This document shows positions 43,518-52,010 of a stretch of 64,000 nt of DNA, piece after piece. The notes under the pieces are model-generated. The model worked only from the letters and a program-made list of their open reading frames with translations, was not told the origin of the DNA and did no database searches. How positions within the stretch are numbered: the stretch's first letter is position 1; each line of letters starts with the position of its first letter. The DNA is from Blautia pseudococcoides. Its GTDB lineage: Bacteria > Bacillota > Clostridia > Lachnospirales > Lachnospiraceae. Made by a program: the position numbers and the translations under genes. The DNA lies in assembly GCF_001689125.2 (NCBI RefSeq), contig NZ_CP015405.2, positions 649,001 to 713,000 of the forward strand, read 5' to 3'.

Positions 43518-44912
43518 ATGGAAAAGACCATGGAAAAAATCGTAGCACTTGCCAAATCCAGAGGATTTGTATATCCGGGTTCTGAGATTTACGGAGGACT
43601 TGCCAATACCTGGGATTACGGCAACCTTGGCGTGGAGCTGAAAAATAATGTGAAAAGGGCATGGTGGAAAAAATTCATCATGGAAAGCCCATACAATGTA
43701 GGTGTGGACTGTGCAATTTTGATGAACCCCCAGACATGGGTGGCATCCGGCCATCTGGGCGGTTTTTCCGATCCGCTGATGGATTGTAAAGAGTGCCATG
43801 AGCGTTTCCGCGCTGATAAGATCATTGAGGATTTCTGCGCAGAAAAAGGAATTGCCATTGAGGGCAGTGTGGATGCCTGGAGCCAGGAGAACATGATGGA
43901 GTTCATTGAAGAACATAAGATTCCATGTCCCACCTGCGGCAAACACAATTTTACAGATATCCGCCAGTTTAATCTGATGTTTAAGACCTTCCAGGGTGTG
44001 ACTGAGGATGCAAAGAATACGGTTTATTTAAGACCTGAGACTGCACAGGGTATTTTTGTAAACTTTAAAAATGTACAGAGAACATCCAGGAAGAAACTTC
44101 CCTTTGGTATCGGACAGGTGGGAAAATCCTTCCGTAATGAGATCACTCCCGGTAACTTTACGTTCCGTACCCGCGAATTCGAGCAGATGGAGCTGGAATT
44201 TTTCTGTAAGCCTGACACAGACCTGGAATGGTTTGCTTACTGGAAACAGTTCTGTCTTGACTGGCTGCACAGCCTGGGTCTGAAGGACGAGGAAGTTCGT
44301 TACCGTGACCATGACAAAGAAGAGCTGAGTTTCTACAGCAAGGCAACCACAGATGTGGAATTCCTGTTCCCATTCGGATGGGGCGAACTGTGGGGGATCG
44401 CAGACAGAACGGACTATGACCTGACACAGCATCAGAATGTATCCGGCCAGGATATGACATATTTTGATGATGAGACCAATGAAAAATATATTCCTTATGT
44501 TATTGAGCCGTCCTTGGGAGCTGACCGTATGGTGCTGGCATTTTTGTGCAGTGCGTATGATGAGGAAGTTCTGGATGCAGAGAGAAATGATGTGCGTACG
44601 GTACTGCATTTCCATCCTGCACTGGCACCTGTAAAAATCGGTATTCTGCCGCTGTCCAAAAAACTGAATGAAGGCGCAGAAAAGATTTACCAGGAGCTGT
44701 CCAAATTGTACAACTGTGAATATGACGACAGGGGAAATATCGGAAAACGTTACCGTCGTCAGGACGAGATCGGTACTCCATTCTGTGTGACTTATGACTT
44801 TGAATCTGAGACAGACGGAGCGGTTACTGTGCGTGACCGTGACACAATGGAGCAGGAGAGAGTAAAAATCCAGGATTTGAAAGCTTATTTTGAGGAGAAA
44901 ATGGCCTTCTGA
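43518..44912 (+). CDS. glyS: Glycyl-tRNA synthetase (464 aa)
   Basis: Single-chain class II enzyme that charges tRNA-Gly. [35 protein letters not shown] is the classic N-terminus, with motif 2 around [24 protein letters not shown] and motif 3 with [21 protein letters not shown] immediately upstream selects the ATG at 43518 rather than the longer frame beginning 43443. Length is in the normal range for bacterial Gly-RS of this type. Zinc-type cysteines CPTCGKHNF and CKECH are present. Confidence 0.95.
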   Translation: MEKTMEKIVALAKSRGFVYPGSEIYGGLANTWDYGNLGVELKNNVKRAWWKKFIMESPYNVGVDCAILMNPQTWVASGHLGGFSDPLMDCKECHERFRADKIIEDFCAEKGIAIEGSVDAWSQENMMEFIEEHKIPCPTCGKHNFTDIRQFNLMFKTFQGVTEDAKNTVYLRPETAQGIFVNFKNVQRTSRKKLPFGIGQVGKSFRNEITPGNFTFRTREFEQMELEFFCKPDTDLEWFAYWKQFCLDWLHSLGLKDEEVRYRDHDKEELSFYSKATTDVEFLFPFGWGELWGIADRTDYDLTQHQNVSGQDMTYFDDETNEKYIPYVIEPSLGADRMVLAFLCSAYDEEVLDAERNDVRTVLHFHPALAPVKIGILPLSKKLNEGAEKIYQELSKLYNCEYDDRGNIGKRYRRQDEIGTPFCVTYDFESETDGAVTVRDRDTMEQERVKIQDLKAYFEEKMAF

Positions 44913-44937
44913 TCATTGCTGTAAGAAATAATATTAT

Positions 44938-44977
44938 GCTGCTGTATCCGGCCAAGCATGGGCGGTACAGCAGCTTC
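44938..44977 (+). terminator. Terminator of glyS
   Basis: GCTGCTGTA (44938-44946) pairs perfectly with TACAGCAGC (44966-44974), followed by TTCTG; the T run is short. Confidence 0.55.
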
Positions 44978-45009
44978 TGTTATATTACATGAAGAGAGGT
45001 GCAGTATGA

Positions 45010-45987
45010 ATGGCCAGTATCAGAGATGTGGCGAAACAAGCCGGTGTAGGTGTGGGAACTGTTTCGCGGGCTTTGAATGGAACCGGTTACGTGTCAACGG
45101 ACACGAAAAAGAAGATTGAAAAAGCAGCCCGGAAGCTGGGATATACGCCTAATGAGCTTGCCAGAAATCTCTACAGAAACAGGACCGGCATTGTTGGGGT
45201 TATGGTGCCGGACCTGGACCATCCCTTTTTTTCCTGTCTGGCAAAGCATATTGAGATGGAGCTTTACCGCCAGGGCTATAAAACCATGATCTGTAATACT
45301 ATAGGCATCAGTGACAGGGAGAAGGATTATCTGGATATGCTGGACAGAAATATGGTGGACGGTATTATTACAGGGGCTCACTCACTGGACGGGGAGGAGT
45401 ATCTGAAACGGAAGAAACCTATTGTTTCCATAGACAGGGAATTCGGTCCCGGCATTCCTCTCATAGGAAGTGACCACGCTATGGGAGGACGCATGGCAGC
45501 AGAACTGCTGGTGAAGAATGGCTGCAGGAAGGTGCTGCAGGTATCAGGTGTTGCGCCCGGCGTTGCCGCCCAGGAACGCCACAGTGTCTTTAAGCAGGTC
45601 ATGCAGGAACAGGGGGTAGAGTTGTTGGACATGGTTATGGACTGGAATGTATTTGACTGGAATGCCCACTATGAAGGCATGGAGAAGTTCCTTGGCCGGC
45701 ACCCGGACATTGACGGGGTGTTTGGCGGGGATATGGCTGCGATCGCCTGTATGAATGCAGTGCTGCAGAAGGGCATCCGGGTGCCGGAGGAGGTAAAGAT
45801 CATAGGATTTGACGGTATGGATGTGACCCGTATGGTTTACCCCAGGCTGACGGCGGTTCGGCAGAATGTACAATTATTGGCAGAACTCTGTGTAAATACC
45901 CTTCTGGATTTGGTGGAGGAGAGGAAAGGTGTGCCTCATAGACAGATTTTAGATGTGGAAATGCAGTTTGGAGGAACAACTCTTTGA
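45010..45987 (+). CDS. LacI-family repressor of the fructosidase locus (325 aa)
   Basis: The N-terminal HTH (MASIRDVAKQAGVGVGTVSRALNGTGYVS) is classic LacI, with the hinge helix near KLGYTPNELARNLYR. The ligand-binding domain follows the periplasmic-binding fold: GIVGVMVPDLDHPFFSCLAKHI, later IDGVFGGDMAAIACMNAVLQKG and IIGFDGMDVTRMVYPRLTAVRQ. It precedes a GH32 gene and its ABC transporter, and operator-like palindromes are found at 46182-46197 and 46259-46272. It is most likely the local repressor responding to sucrose, fructose or a fructo-oligosaccharide phosphate. Ligand not proven. Confidence 0.9.
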   Translation: MASIRDVAKQAGVGVGTVSRALNGTGYVSTDTKKKIEKAARKLGYTPNELARNLYRNRTGIVGVMVPDLDHPFFSCLAKHIEMELYRQGYKTMICNTIGISDREKDYLDMLDRNMVDGIITGAHSLDGEEYLKRKKPIVSIDREFGPGIPLIGSDHAMGGRMAAELLVKNGCRKVLQVSGVAPGVAAQERHSVFKQVMQEQGVELLDMVMDWNVFDWNAHYEGMEKFLGRHPDIDGVFGGDMAAIACMNAVLQKGIRVPEEVKIIGFDGMDVTRMVYPRLTAVRQNVQLLAELCVNTLLDLVEERKGVPHRQILDVEMQFGGTTL

Positions 45988-46069
45988 GAGAAAAGTAAAT
46001 TAGTGTTGCGGATAACTTATAAAAACCGACAATCAAATTTGGATAAAATTCATATAAAAAATGAGTAAT

Positions 46070-46114
46070 GGCCTGTGTTTGTGCAAAATGCACAAGAAAA
46101 ACACAGGCCTTGTT
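46070..46114 (+). terminator. Terminator of the lacI gene
   Basis: GGCCTGTGTTT (46070-46080) pairs with AAACACAGGCC (46099-46109), followed by TTGTTT. Confidence 0.75.
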
Positions 46115-46145
46115 TCATGCCTTATGGATTCATACGGAAAAGGTC

Positions 46146-46197
46146 TTGACAAAACCGTCAAAGCATCCTATACTCATTTATATGGAACGGGTTCCAT
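46146..46197 (+). promoter_or_regulatory. Promoter with LacI operator for the GH32 operon
   Basis: TTGACA (46146-46151) and TATACT (46169-46174) with exact 17-base spacing, followed by the perfect palindrome ATGGAACGGGTTCCAT at 46182-46197 at the expected transcription start. This is the classic repressed-promoter layout. Confidence 0.8.
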
Positions 46198-46258
46198 GAA
46201 AATGTTTCGTATTTACTCAATATATCTAATTAAATGCTATACTTAAAGGGAAATAATT

Positions 46259-46272
46259 ATAGAACCGGTTTT
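46259..46272. promoter_or_regulatory. Second LacI-type operator half palindrome
   Basis: TAGAACCGGTTTTA carries the AACCGGTT core shared by many LacI-family operators, about 70 bases downstream of the first one. It is a plausible second binding site for looping. Confidence 0.45.
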
Positions 46273-46299
46273 ACAATAAGTGATTCGGGAGGCGAAAAT

Positions 46300-47964
46300 A
46301 TGATACAAACAGGCGAGTATACATGTCTGGAAATTCTGCTCAGAACAGCGGAGGGAAAAAAAGGATATGTGATATTGAGAGACACAGAGGGCAGGGAGTG
46401 CAGATATGATGCAGGTCAGAAATATTACCGGTGGCTGAAGCTTCCGGTAAAAAGGCAGAGTTGTTATGAGATCATCAGCCGGGAGGCGGTAATATCGCTG
46501 GCATATTTAAGCGGCTGCGAAAAGATTCTGGAAGAAGGAATCCGCTACATAGATCCTGTGGATGGAGGACAATGTCTGAGCAGCCGGGAAGCGGCAGAAT
46601 ACTATGACACCCCGTACCGGGAACAATATCACTTTGCGCCCTGGAAGAACTGGATGAATGACCCAAATGGCCTTTGCTGGTATCAGGGATATTATCATAT
46701 GTATTATCAGTATAACCCCCATGGGCAGGAGTGGAATAATATGTACTGGGGACATGCGGTAAGCCCGGATCTGGTGCACTGGACCCATCTCCCCATTGTC
46801 CTGGAGCCTCAGAAAGAGGTGTTGGAACAGGCGGATATGGTGAAAGGCGGAGCATTTTCCGGAAGTGCCATAGCACTGGAAAACGAGACGGTTTTTTATC
46901 TGACCAGGCATCTGGGGCCTGTGGAGGACGGTGAGGAGACCGTGCAGCAGCAATGGATGACAAGAAGCCATGATATGCTGGAATTTGAACCGGAGAAGCT
47001 GGTAATTGAGGAGCGGCCAAAGGGTGCATCGTTTGATTTCAGGGACCCTAAAGTTGTAAAAATTGGCCATATGTGGTACTTGGTTCTTGCCAGTACCATG
47101 AACGGGCAGGCAGCCATCCTGTTGTATAAGTCCCGGGATATGGAACATTGGAGTTATGTGAAACCTCTGCTCACAGAGGCAGAGGAGGGCGTCCGCTGTT
47201 TTGAATGCCCGGACTTTTTCCCTTTGGATGGCAGTTTTGCTGCCTGGGGCGCGCTTATGTGCCACAGGGATGCCAGCGGAAGGTATCAGATGTCCCGTTA
47301 TTACATAGGGGAATTCAAAGACGAGGAATTCTCTGTGAAAAGTACGGGATGGTATGATTTTGGAAGTAACTGTTATGCCATGCAGAGCTTTGAACACGAG
47401 GGAAAAAGAATCGCTATTGGATGGATCTCCGATTTCTATGGGGAACATGTGGAAGTGGAGAACGGTGCCTATGGAAGCACAACGATACCAAGAGTGCTGC
47501 ATGTGAAGAAGAATAAGCTTTATATGTCCCCTGTGGAGGAAATCTATACATTGAAAGGCCACAATCTCTATACCGGTGAGAAAGAAAATATAAACCTGGA
47601 ACACATACCGGGAAACAGTTTTTACGCGGGAATCACCTTTTCGGAAAATACGGATTTTAACCTTCTGCTGGGCAGGGACGGGGAGAAAGAGATACGTTTT
47701 ATAAAGGAGAAGGGATTTACGGGAATCCGCACATCCGGTGTAAAAAGTGAGTGTGCTGTATTTCCCGCAGATGTGGATACCGTAACTGAAATGGAGATTT
47801 TTGTAGACAGAAGAGTCGTGGAAATCTATTTAAACGGAGGGGAGGCAGCAGGTACCAAACTGTTCTACAACTCCGCTGCAGACGGATGTTTTGTCCTGGA
47901 GGCGGCAAAGCCTTGGGCAGTAAAACAGGCCGAGGTTTCAAAGATGCAGTCTATTTGGCAGTAA
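46300..47964 (+). CDS. Glycoside hydrolase family 32 beta-fructosidase (554 aa)
   Basis: The enzyme hydrolyses sucrose, sucrose-6-phosphate or fructo-oligosaccharides. GH32 catalytic residues are clear: nucleophile D121 in WMNDPNG, the transition-state stabiliser D249 in the FRDP motif, and the acid/base E302 in ECPDFF. An additional N-terminal domain of about 100 residues precedes the propeller, and the C-terminal beta sandwich is complete. Start at 46300 follows GGGAGG; the longer frame from 46234 overlaps the operator region. There is no signal peptide, so it acts in the cytoplasm on an imported sugar from the adjacent ABC transporter. Confidence 0.92.
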   Translation: MIQTGEYTCLEILLRTAEGKKGYVILRDTEGRECRYDAGQKYYRWLKLPVKRQSCYEIISREAVISLAYLSGCEKILEEGIRYIDPVDGGQCLSSREAAEYYDTPYREQYHFAPWKNWMNDPNGLCWYQGYYHMYYQYNPHGQEWNNMYWGHAVSPDLVHWTHLPIVLEPQKEVLEQADMVKGGAFSGSAIALENETVFYLTRHLGPVEDGEETVQQQWMTRSHDMLEFEPEKLVIEERPKGASFDFRDPKVVKIGHMWYLVLASTMNGQAAILLYKSRDMEHWSYVKPLLTEAEEGVRCFECPDFFPLDGSFAAWGALMCHRDASGRYQMSRYYIGEFKDEEFSVKSTGWYDFGSNCYAMQSFEHEGKRIAIGWISDFYGEHVEVENGAYGSTTIPRVLHVKKNKLYMSPVEEIYTLKGHNLYTGEKENINLEHIPGNSFYAGITFSENTDFNLLLGRDGEKEIRFIKEKGFTGIRTSGVKSECAVFPADVDTVTEMEIFVDRRVVEIYLNGGEAAGTKLFYNSAADGCFVLEAAKPWAVKQAEVSKMQSIWQ

Positions 47965-47989
47965 CAGCAATGAGAAGGGAGAGAGGGAA

Positions 47990-49285
47990 ATGAGAAAACG
48001 GGCAGTTGCCATACTTCTTGCAGCAGCGGTAATGTCATCCATGATATCCGGATGCGGAAGTACAAAAGAACGGGTGAACAAGGACGGGGAATCTGTCATC
48101 ACGATCTGGAGTCCAAGCGACGAACCGGCCATTGAAGAGTGGTGGGAGGAAAAGATCGCTGCATTTAATGAGGAGCACAGGGGAGAGATCCATCTGAAAA
48201 GGGAAGCTATAGTGCGGGCGGATTCTTATGCGTACGAGGATAAGGTGAACGCAGCGATCACCTCCAAGGACCTGCCGGATATTTTGTACGTGGACGGGCC
48301 TACGGTTTCCGTATATGCGGCAAATGACATTATTCAGCCTTTGGATGATATGTTTACAGAGGCAGACTGGAATGACTTTTTGGATTCTACCAAGAACCAG
48401 GGGACGTATGACGGGAAAATCTATGCGATCGGGGCAACGGAAAGTTCGGTAGCCCTCTTTTATAACCAGGATATGCTGGATGAAGCAGGCATAAAGGCGC
48501 CGGATAAACTGGAGGATGCCTGGACCTGGTCCGAATTTGCGGAGGTGGCAGAAAAGCTTACAAAAGACGGTGTGATGGGAACGAACATCATTATGGATAA
48601 AGGGGAAGGCATTCCCTATGTGCTGGAACAGTTCTGGATTTCAGGCGGCACAGATTTGGTCAGTGAGGATGGCAGCAAAGCGGATGGTTATATCAACAGT
48701 GAGGCCGGTGTGGAGGCCGCCACATTTTTAAACGGGCTGATTCAGAACGGATATGCCAATCTGGACCCTATCCAGAAAGAGTTTCACAATAAAAGGGCAG
48801 CCACAATGCTGGGCGGTTCCTGGGAGGTTGCCACACTGGAAAAAGATTACCCTGACTTAAACTGGGGCGTTACCTACTTTCCTGTTGCAGACAACGGGGG
48901 AATTCCCACTTCACCCACTGGAGACTGGGCCGCAGCTGTGACCAGGGATACGCAGGACAAGGACGCGGTGAAGGAAGTAATGAATTATCTGTTTTCCGCG
49001 GACAATGTGACTACATATGCCAAGGCGATTTCTAAGCCGCCCACAAGGCAGTCCAGCTATGATGTACTTACGGAATATAATGAGTATCCCCGCTCCCTGT
49101 TCAAAGAACAGCTCATGGAGACCGGACATCCAAGACCGAGGACACCATCCTACAGCGTGCTCTCCGCAGGATTTTCGGAAGCCATGGTGAATATTTTTAC
49201 AGGGGTGGATCCCAAGGAAGCACTTGATAAGGTAGCAGAAGATACTGATAAGGATTATAACAAGTATTACGCGCAGGAAGACTGA
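47990..49285 (+). CDS. Sugar ABC transporter substrate-binding lipoprotein (431 aa)
   Basis: The lipoprotein signal is MRKRAVAILLAAAVMSSMISGC (lipobox ISGC near residue 19-22). The mature part is a type 1 extracellular sugar-binding protein (SBP_bac_1 family): SVITIWSPSDEPAIEEWWEEK, ITSKDLPDILYVDGPTV, GKIYAIGATESSVALFYNQDML and GGSWEVATLEKDYPDLNWGV. It captures a fructose-containing or other oligosaccharide outside the cell and hands it to the permeases encoded next. GAGAGAGGG precedes the ATG. It shares the transcript with GH32 and the two permease genes. Confidence 0.9.
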   Translation: MRKRAVAILLAAAVMSSMISGCGSTKERVNKDGESVITIWSPSDEPAIEEWWEEKIAAFNEEHRGEIHLKREAIVRADSYAYEDKVNAAITSKDLPDILYVDGPTVSVYAANDIIQPLDDMFTEADWNDFLDSTKNQGTYDGKIYAIGATESSVALFYNQDMLDEAGIKAPDKLEDAWTWSEFAEVAEKLTKDGVMGTNIIMDKGEGIPYVLEQFWISGGTDLVSEDGSKADGYINSEAGVEAATFLNGLIQNGYANLDPIQKEFHNKRAATMLGGSWEVATLEKDYPDLNWGVTYFPVADNGGIPTSPTGDWAAAVTRDTQDKDAVKEVMNYLFSADNVTTYAKAISKPPTRQSSYDVLTEYNEYPRSLFKEQLMETGHPRPRTPSYSVLSAGFSEAMVNIFTGVDPKEALDKVAEDTDKDYNKYYAQED

Positions 49286-49305
49286 TTCCGGGGAGGAGGA
49301 GAAAG

Positions 49306-50190
49306 ATGGAAAAAGCCATAAACAAACGCAGTGAAAAGAAAGCAGCATACCTGTTTGTCATACCGGCAGTGATTCTGCTGGCAGCATTTCTGATATATCC
49401 GGCACTGCAGACTGTCAGATATGCATTTACCGATTACAATATTATGAGGCCGGACCATATTAAGTTCTGCGGGTTTAACAACTTTGTGGAATTGTTCCAG
49501 GACAGCGATTTCTGGAAGGCGGTGACGAATACACTGCACTTTACCGTGCTGGTGGTGCCTTTTCAGACGGTTCTTGCCTTGGCGCTGGCAATGCTCATAT
49601 CATCCAAGAGAAAAGGAGTCTCTATTTTCAGGGCTGCATATTTCAGCCCCCAGGTTACCTCCATGGTTGTAGTGGCCATCCTCTGGACGGTACTTTACAA
49701 CTCCAATCCTGACAGCGGACTTTTAAATGCGCTGCTGGTAAAGCTGGGAATGGAACCCTGCGGATTTTTAAATGACCCCAAGACCTCTATGAACTCCATT
49801 ATTTTCATGTCGGCATGGCAGGGGGCGGGCTATCAGATGATGATTTTTCTGGCAGGACTGCAGGGGATTCCGAAAGAGCAGTACGAAGCCGCATCTATTG
49901 ATGGTGCCGGAAGATTAAAAAGTTTTCTCTATGTCACTTTGCCGGGGCTAAAAAATGTAATAAAATACGTGATCATGATCACGGTCATCCAGGCAATGAA
50001 ACTTTTTACACAGCCTTATGTTATGACAAAAGGCGGTCCTCAGAATTCCACCAGGACCATGGTGTATTATGTGTATGAACAGGGCTTTCAGAAACGTAAC
50101 TTTGGATATGCCTGTGCAGTGGCTGCGGTTTTCTTCGTTATTGTAGTCATTTTGTCCCTGGGTATGAAGAAACTGATCAAAGCGGATTAG
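49306..50190 (+). CDS. Sugar ABC transporter permease, MalF/UgpA type (294 aa)
   Basis: A six-helix inner-membrane permease. The first segment KAAYLFVIPAVILLAAFLIYPALQTVRYAFTDYN is the usual MalF-family start; the cytoplasmic EAA loop is around EQYEAASIDGAGRLKSFLYVTLPGLKN, which contacts the ATPase. It pairs with the following permease gene and the binding protein upstream. No ATPase gene is present in the locus, so a shared MsmK-type ATPase elsewhere probably energises it. GGGAGGAGG precedes the ATG. Confidence 0.92.
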   Translation: MEKAINKRSEKKAAYLFVIPAVILLAAFLIYPALQTVRYAFTDYNIMRPDHIKFCGFNNFVELFQDSDFWKAVTNTLHFTVLVVPFQTVLALALAMLISSKRKGVSIFRAAYFSPQVTSMVVVAILWTVLYNSNPDSGLLNALLVKLGMEPCGFLNDPKTSMNSIIFMSAWQGAGYQMMIFLAGLQGIPKEQYEAASIDGAGRLKSFLYVTLPGLKNVIKYVIMITVIQAMKLFTQPYVMTKGGPQNSTRTMVYYVYEQGFQKRNFGYACAVAAVFFVIVVILSLGMKKLIKAD

Positions 50191-50206
50191 GAAGGAGTGG
50201 AGAACT

Positions 50207-51049
50207 ATGACACAGAAACAGAGAAAACGTCTGGGACATGCAGCATTTTATATAGGGAATACGCTGGTTGCACTGATTTTCGTATCCCCTCTTATCTGGA
50301 TGATCTCTTCATCCCTGAAACCGGAAGCAGGCATTTTTAAGGGCTTGAATTCCCTGAGTACATTTATTCCCACAGGGGCGTCTCTTAGTAATTATCTGGA
50401 GGTGTTCCAGAGAATTGATATGTGGAAATTCATTTGCAACAGCTTGTTTTATGTATTTGTCATTGTGGTGCTGGATTTATTTGTGAATTCCATCTGTGGT
50501 TATGCACTGGCAAAATTTGAATTTAAGGGAAAAAGTATTCTTCTCACATTAGTGATCAGCCTTATGGTATTTCCGCCGGAAGCCATTATGCTTCCTATGT
50601 ACAGGGAGATGGCTGATCTGGGATGGATTAACCAGTGGGCAGCGCTTGTTGTTCCTTTTGTGGCAAAATGTTTTAGTATTTACATGTTCCGCCAGTTCTT
50701 TCTGGATGTGCCAAACGATCTTCTGGAAGCGGCAGCCATTGACGGATGCGGGCCGATAAAAACATTTTTCAGGATTGTGATGCCTATATCAGGAACGGTG
50801 TATGCTACAGTTCTGATCCTGGATTTTGTGGCCCACTGGAATGACTTTATGTGGCCTCTGCTTGTGGTGACAGGGGAGGAGAAGAGAACCATTCAGCTTG
50901 CCATACAGACTTTCTTTGGTTCCAAACCGATCAACTACGGACCTATTATGGCATCACTGACTATTTCAGCGATCCCAATGCTCATTATGTTTATTGTACT
51001 GCAGAAGTATTATGTGGAGGGAATCGCTTCCACAGGTATCAAGGGATAA
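50207..51049 (+). CDS. Sugar ABC transporter permease, MalG/UgpE type (280 aa)
   Basis: The second permease of the heterodimer. N-terminal helix with NTLVALIFVSPLIWMISSSLKPEAGIF, the EAA loop with NDLLEAAAIDGCGPIKTFFRIVMP and a final YYVEGIASTGIKG, the family-standard C-terminus. It is separated from the previous gene by 16 bases with AAGGAG. The operon ends here; downstream is the decayed xre/capA remnant. Confidence 0.92.
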   Translation: MTQKQRKRLGHAAFYIGNTLVALIFVSPLIWMISSSLKPEAGIFKGLNSLSTFIPTGASLSNYLEVFQRIDMWKFICNSLFYVFVIVVLDLFVNSICGYALAKFEFKGKSILLTLVISLMVFPPEAIMLPMYREMADLGWINQWAALVVPFVAKCFSIYMFRQFFLDVPNDLLEAAAIDGCGPIKTFFRIVMPISGTVYATVLILDFVAHWNDFMWPLLVVTGEEKRTIQLAIQTFFGSKPINYGPIMASLTISAIPMLIMFIVLQKYYVEGIASTGIKG

Positions 51050-51174
51050 GAGAAGAAGCGGAGCTGCTGTTCACCCCGCCTCCGGTACATGTTTCGTCAT
51101 GCCCCTGTTTTATTTGCTATTTTTCTCCTGTCCGTATATAATATGGGAAGAAATACGGACAGGAGGTATGTAAA

Positions 51175-51245
51175 ATGGAATTTAATGAGAAACTGCAGCA
51201 TCTCCGGAAACAGAATCATTTGACCCAGGAACAACTTGCGGAAAA
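51175..51245 (+). pseudogene. Truncated Xre-family regulator
   Basis: ATG 51175 follows AGGAGG and starts MEFNEKLQHLRKQNHLTQEQLAEK, which is the first two helices of an Xre HTH. The expected recognition helix is missing: right after LAEK at about 51243 the sequence switches to the N-terminal membrane segment of a CapA-type protein in another frame, giving HAQGQS and a stop at 51265-51267. It is therefore a 5' remnant. Confidence 0.7.
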
Positions 51246-51871
51246 ACACGCACAGGGGCAGTCATAACAGCCATAGTTTTGTGCGTGATACTGGGAGTAG
51301 TTTCCGCGGTCCGATATTCAAAGACAAAAGCAGCGGCAGCCGCGGCAGAAAAGAAAAAGCAGCAGGAGGCAGCCCTTGAAAAAGAGCAGGAAGAAAATAT
51401 CATTGATTTTCTGGCTGTGGGAGATAACATTGCGCATCTAGGGATGCGGGAATCCGGAATGACAGATTCAGGAGGCTGGAACTATGATGCCATTTATGAG
51501 CCGGTAAAGGAGGATGTGGAGGCAGCGGATCTGGCGCTGGTGACACAGGAGACGGTATTTGTGGAGAACCGTGAGGACATATCAGGATATCCATCCTTCG
51601 GAACACCGCCGGAATTCGGAGACGCGCTGGTGGATACCGGATTTGATGTGGTGGCCCATGCGACCAGATTCCGGAACATGAATTCATTCCGCTGCTCATG
51701 CATTATAATCATGACAGCCGTACTTATGGCATTTACAAACTGAATGAGTATACCCAAGAGCTGGCAGACCAGCATACGGCCAATGAGAGAAACCCCGGCG
51801 AATTTTCTATTCAGTATTATAAAGATCTCTTTGAACAGATAAAAGCAAAGGGGAATGATGACGGAATTTAA
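51246..51871 (+). pseudogene. Internally deleted CapA-type (PGA_cap) protein gene
   Basis: From about 51246 the frame reads TRTGAVITAIVLCVILGVVS (membrane anchor), then EENIIDFLAVGDNIAHLGM, the calcineurin-like CapA start, and VDTGFDVVAHAT. CapA proteins continue after HATNH with about 150 more residues. Here, at about 51663, the gene jumps to the last 50 residues in another frame (MHYNHDSRTYGIYKLNEYTQ then QYYKDLFEQIKAK) and stops at 51869-51871. No start codon remains upstream because the xre fragment is joined directly to it. The product would not be functional. Confidence 0.7.
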
Positions 51872-51927
51872 GGTATTGTGCAAAAAGTACAAAAAAACAA
51901 GAACATAATGTAAATTAATATGCAAAA

Positions 51928-51970
51928 AATCCGGAATGGCCTTGCTACTTCCGGATTTTTTTGCTATAAT
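51928..51970 (+). terminator. Terminator of the capA remnant, overlapping a pfk promoter
   Basis: AATCCGGAA (51928-51936) pairs with TTCCGGATT (51949-51957), followed by a T run to 51962. TTGCTA (51942-51947) and TATAAT (51965-51970), 17 bases apart, could act as the pfk promoter inside the same sequence. Confidence 0.65.
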
Positions 51971-52010
51971 AATCGTCAGTGGTAATGAAATACAAGGAGG
52001 ACGAGGCAAA

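Noticed and set aside
46234..46299. Extended start of the GH32 gene at 46234
   Set aside because: This would place the start within the operator region and lacks a ribosome site; GGGAGG favours 46300.
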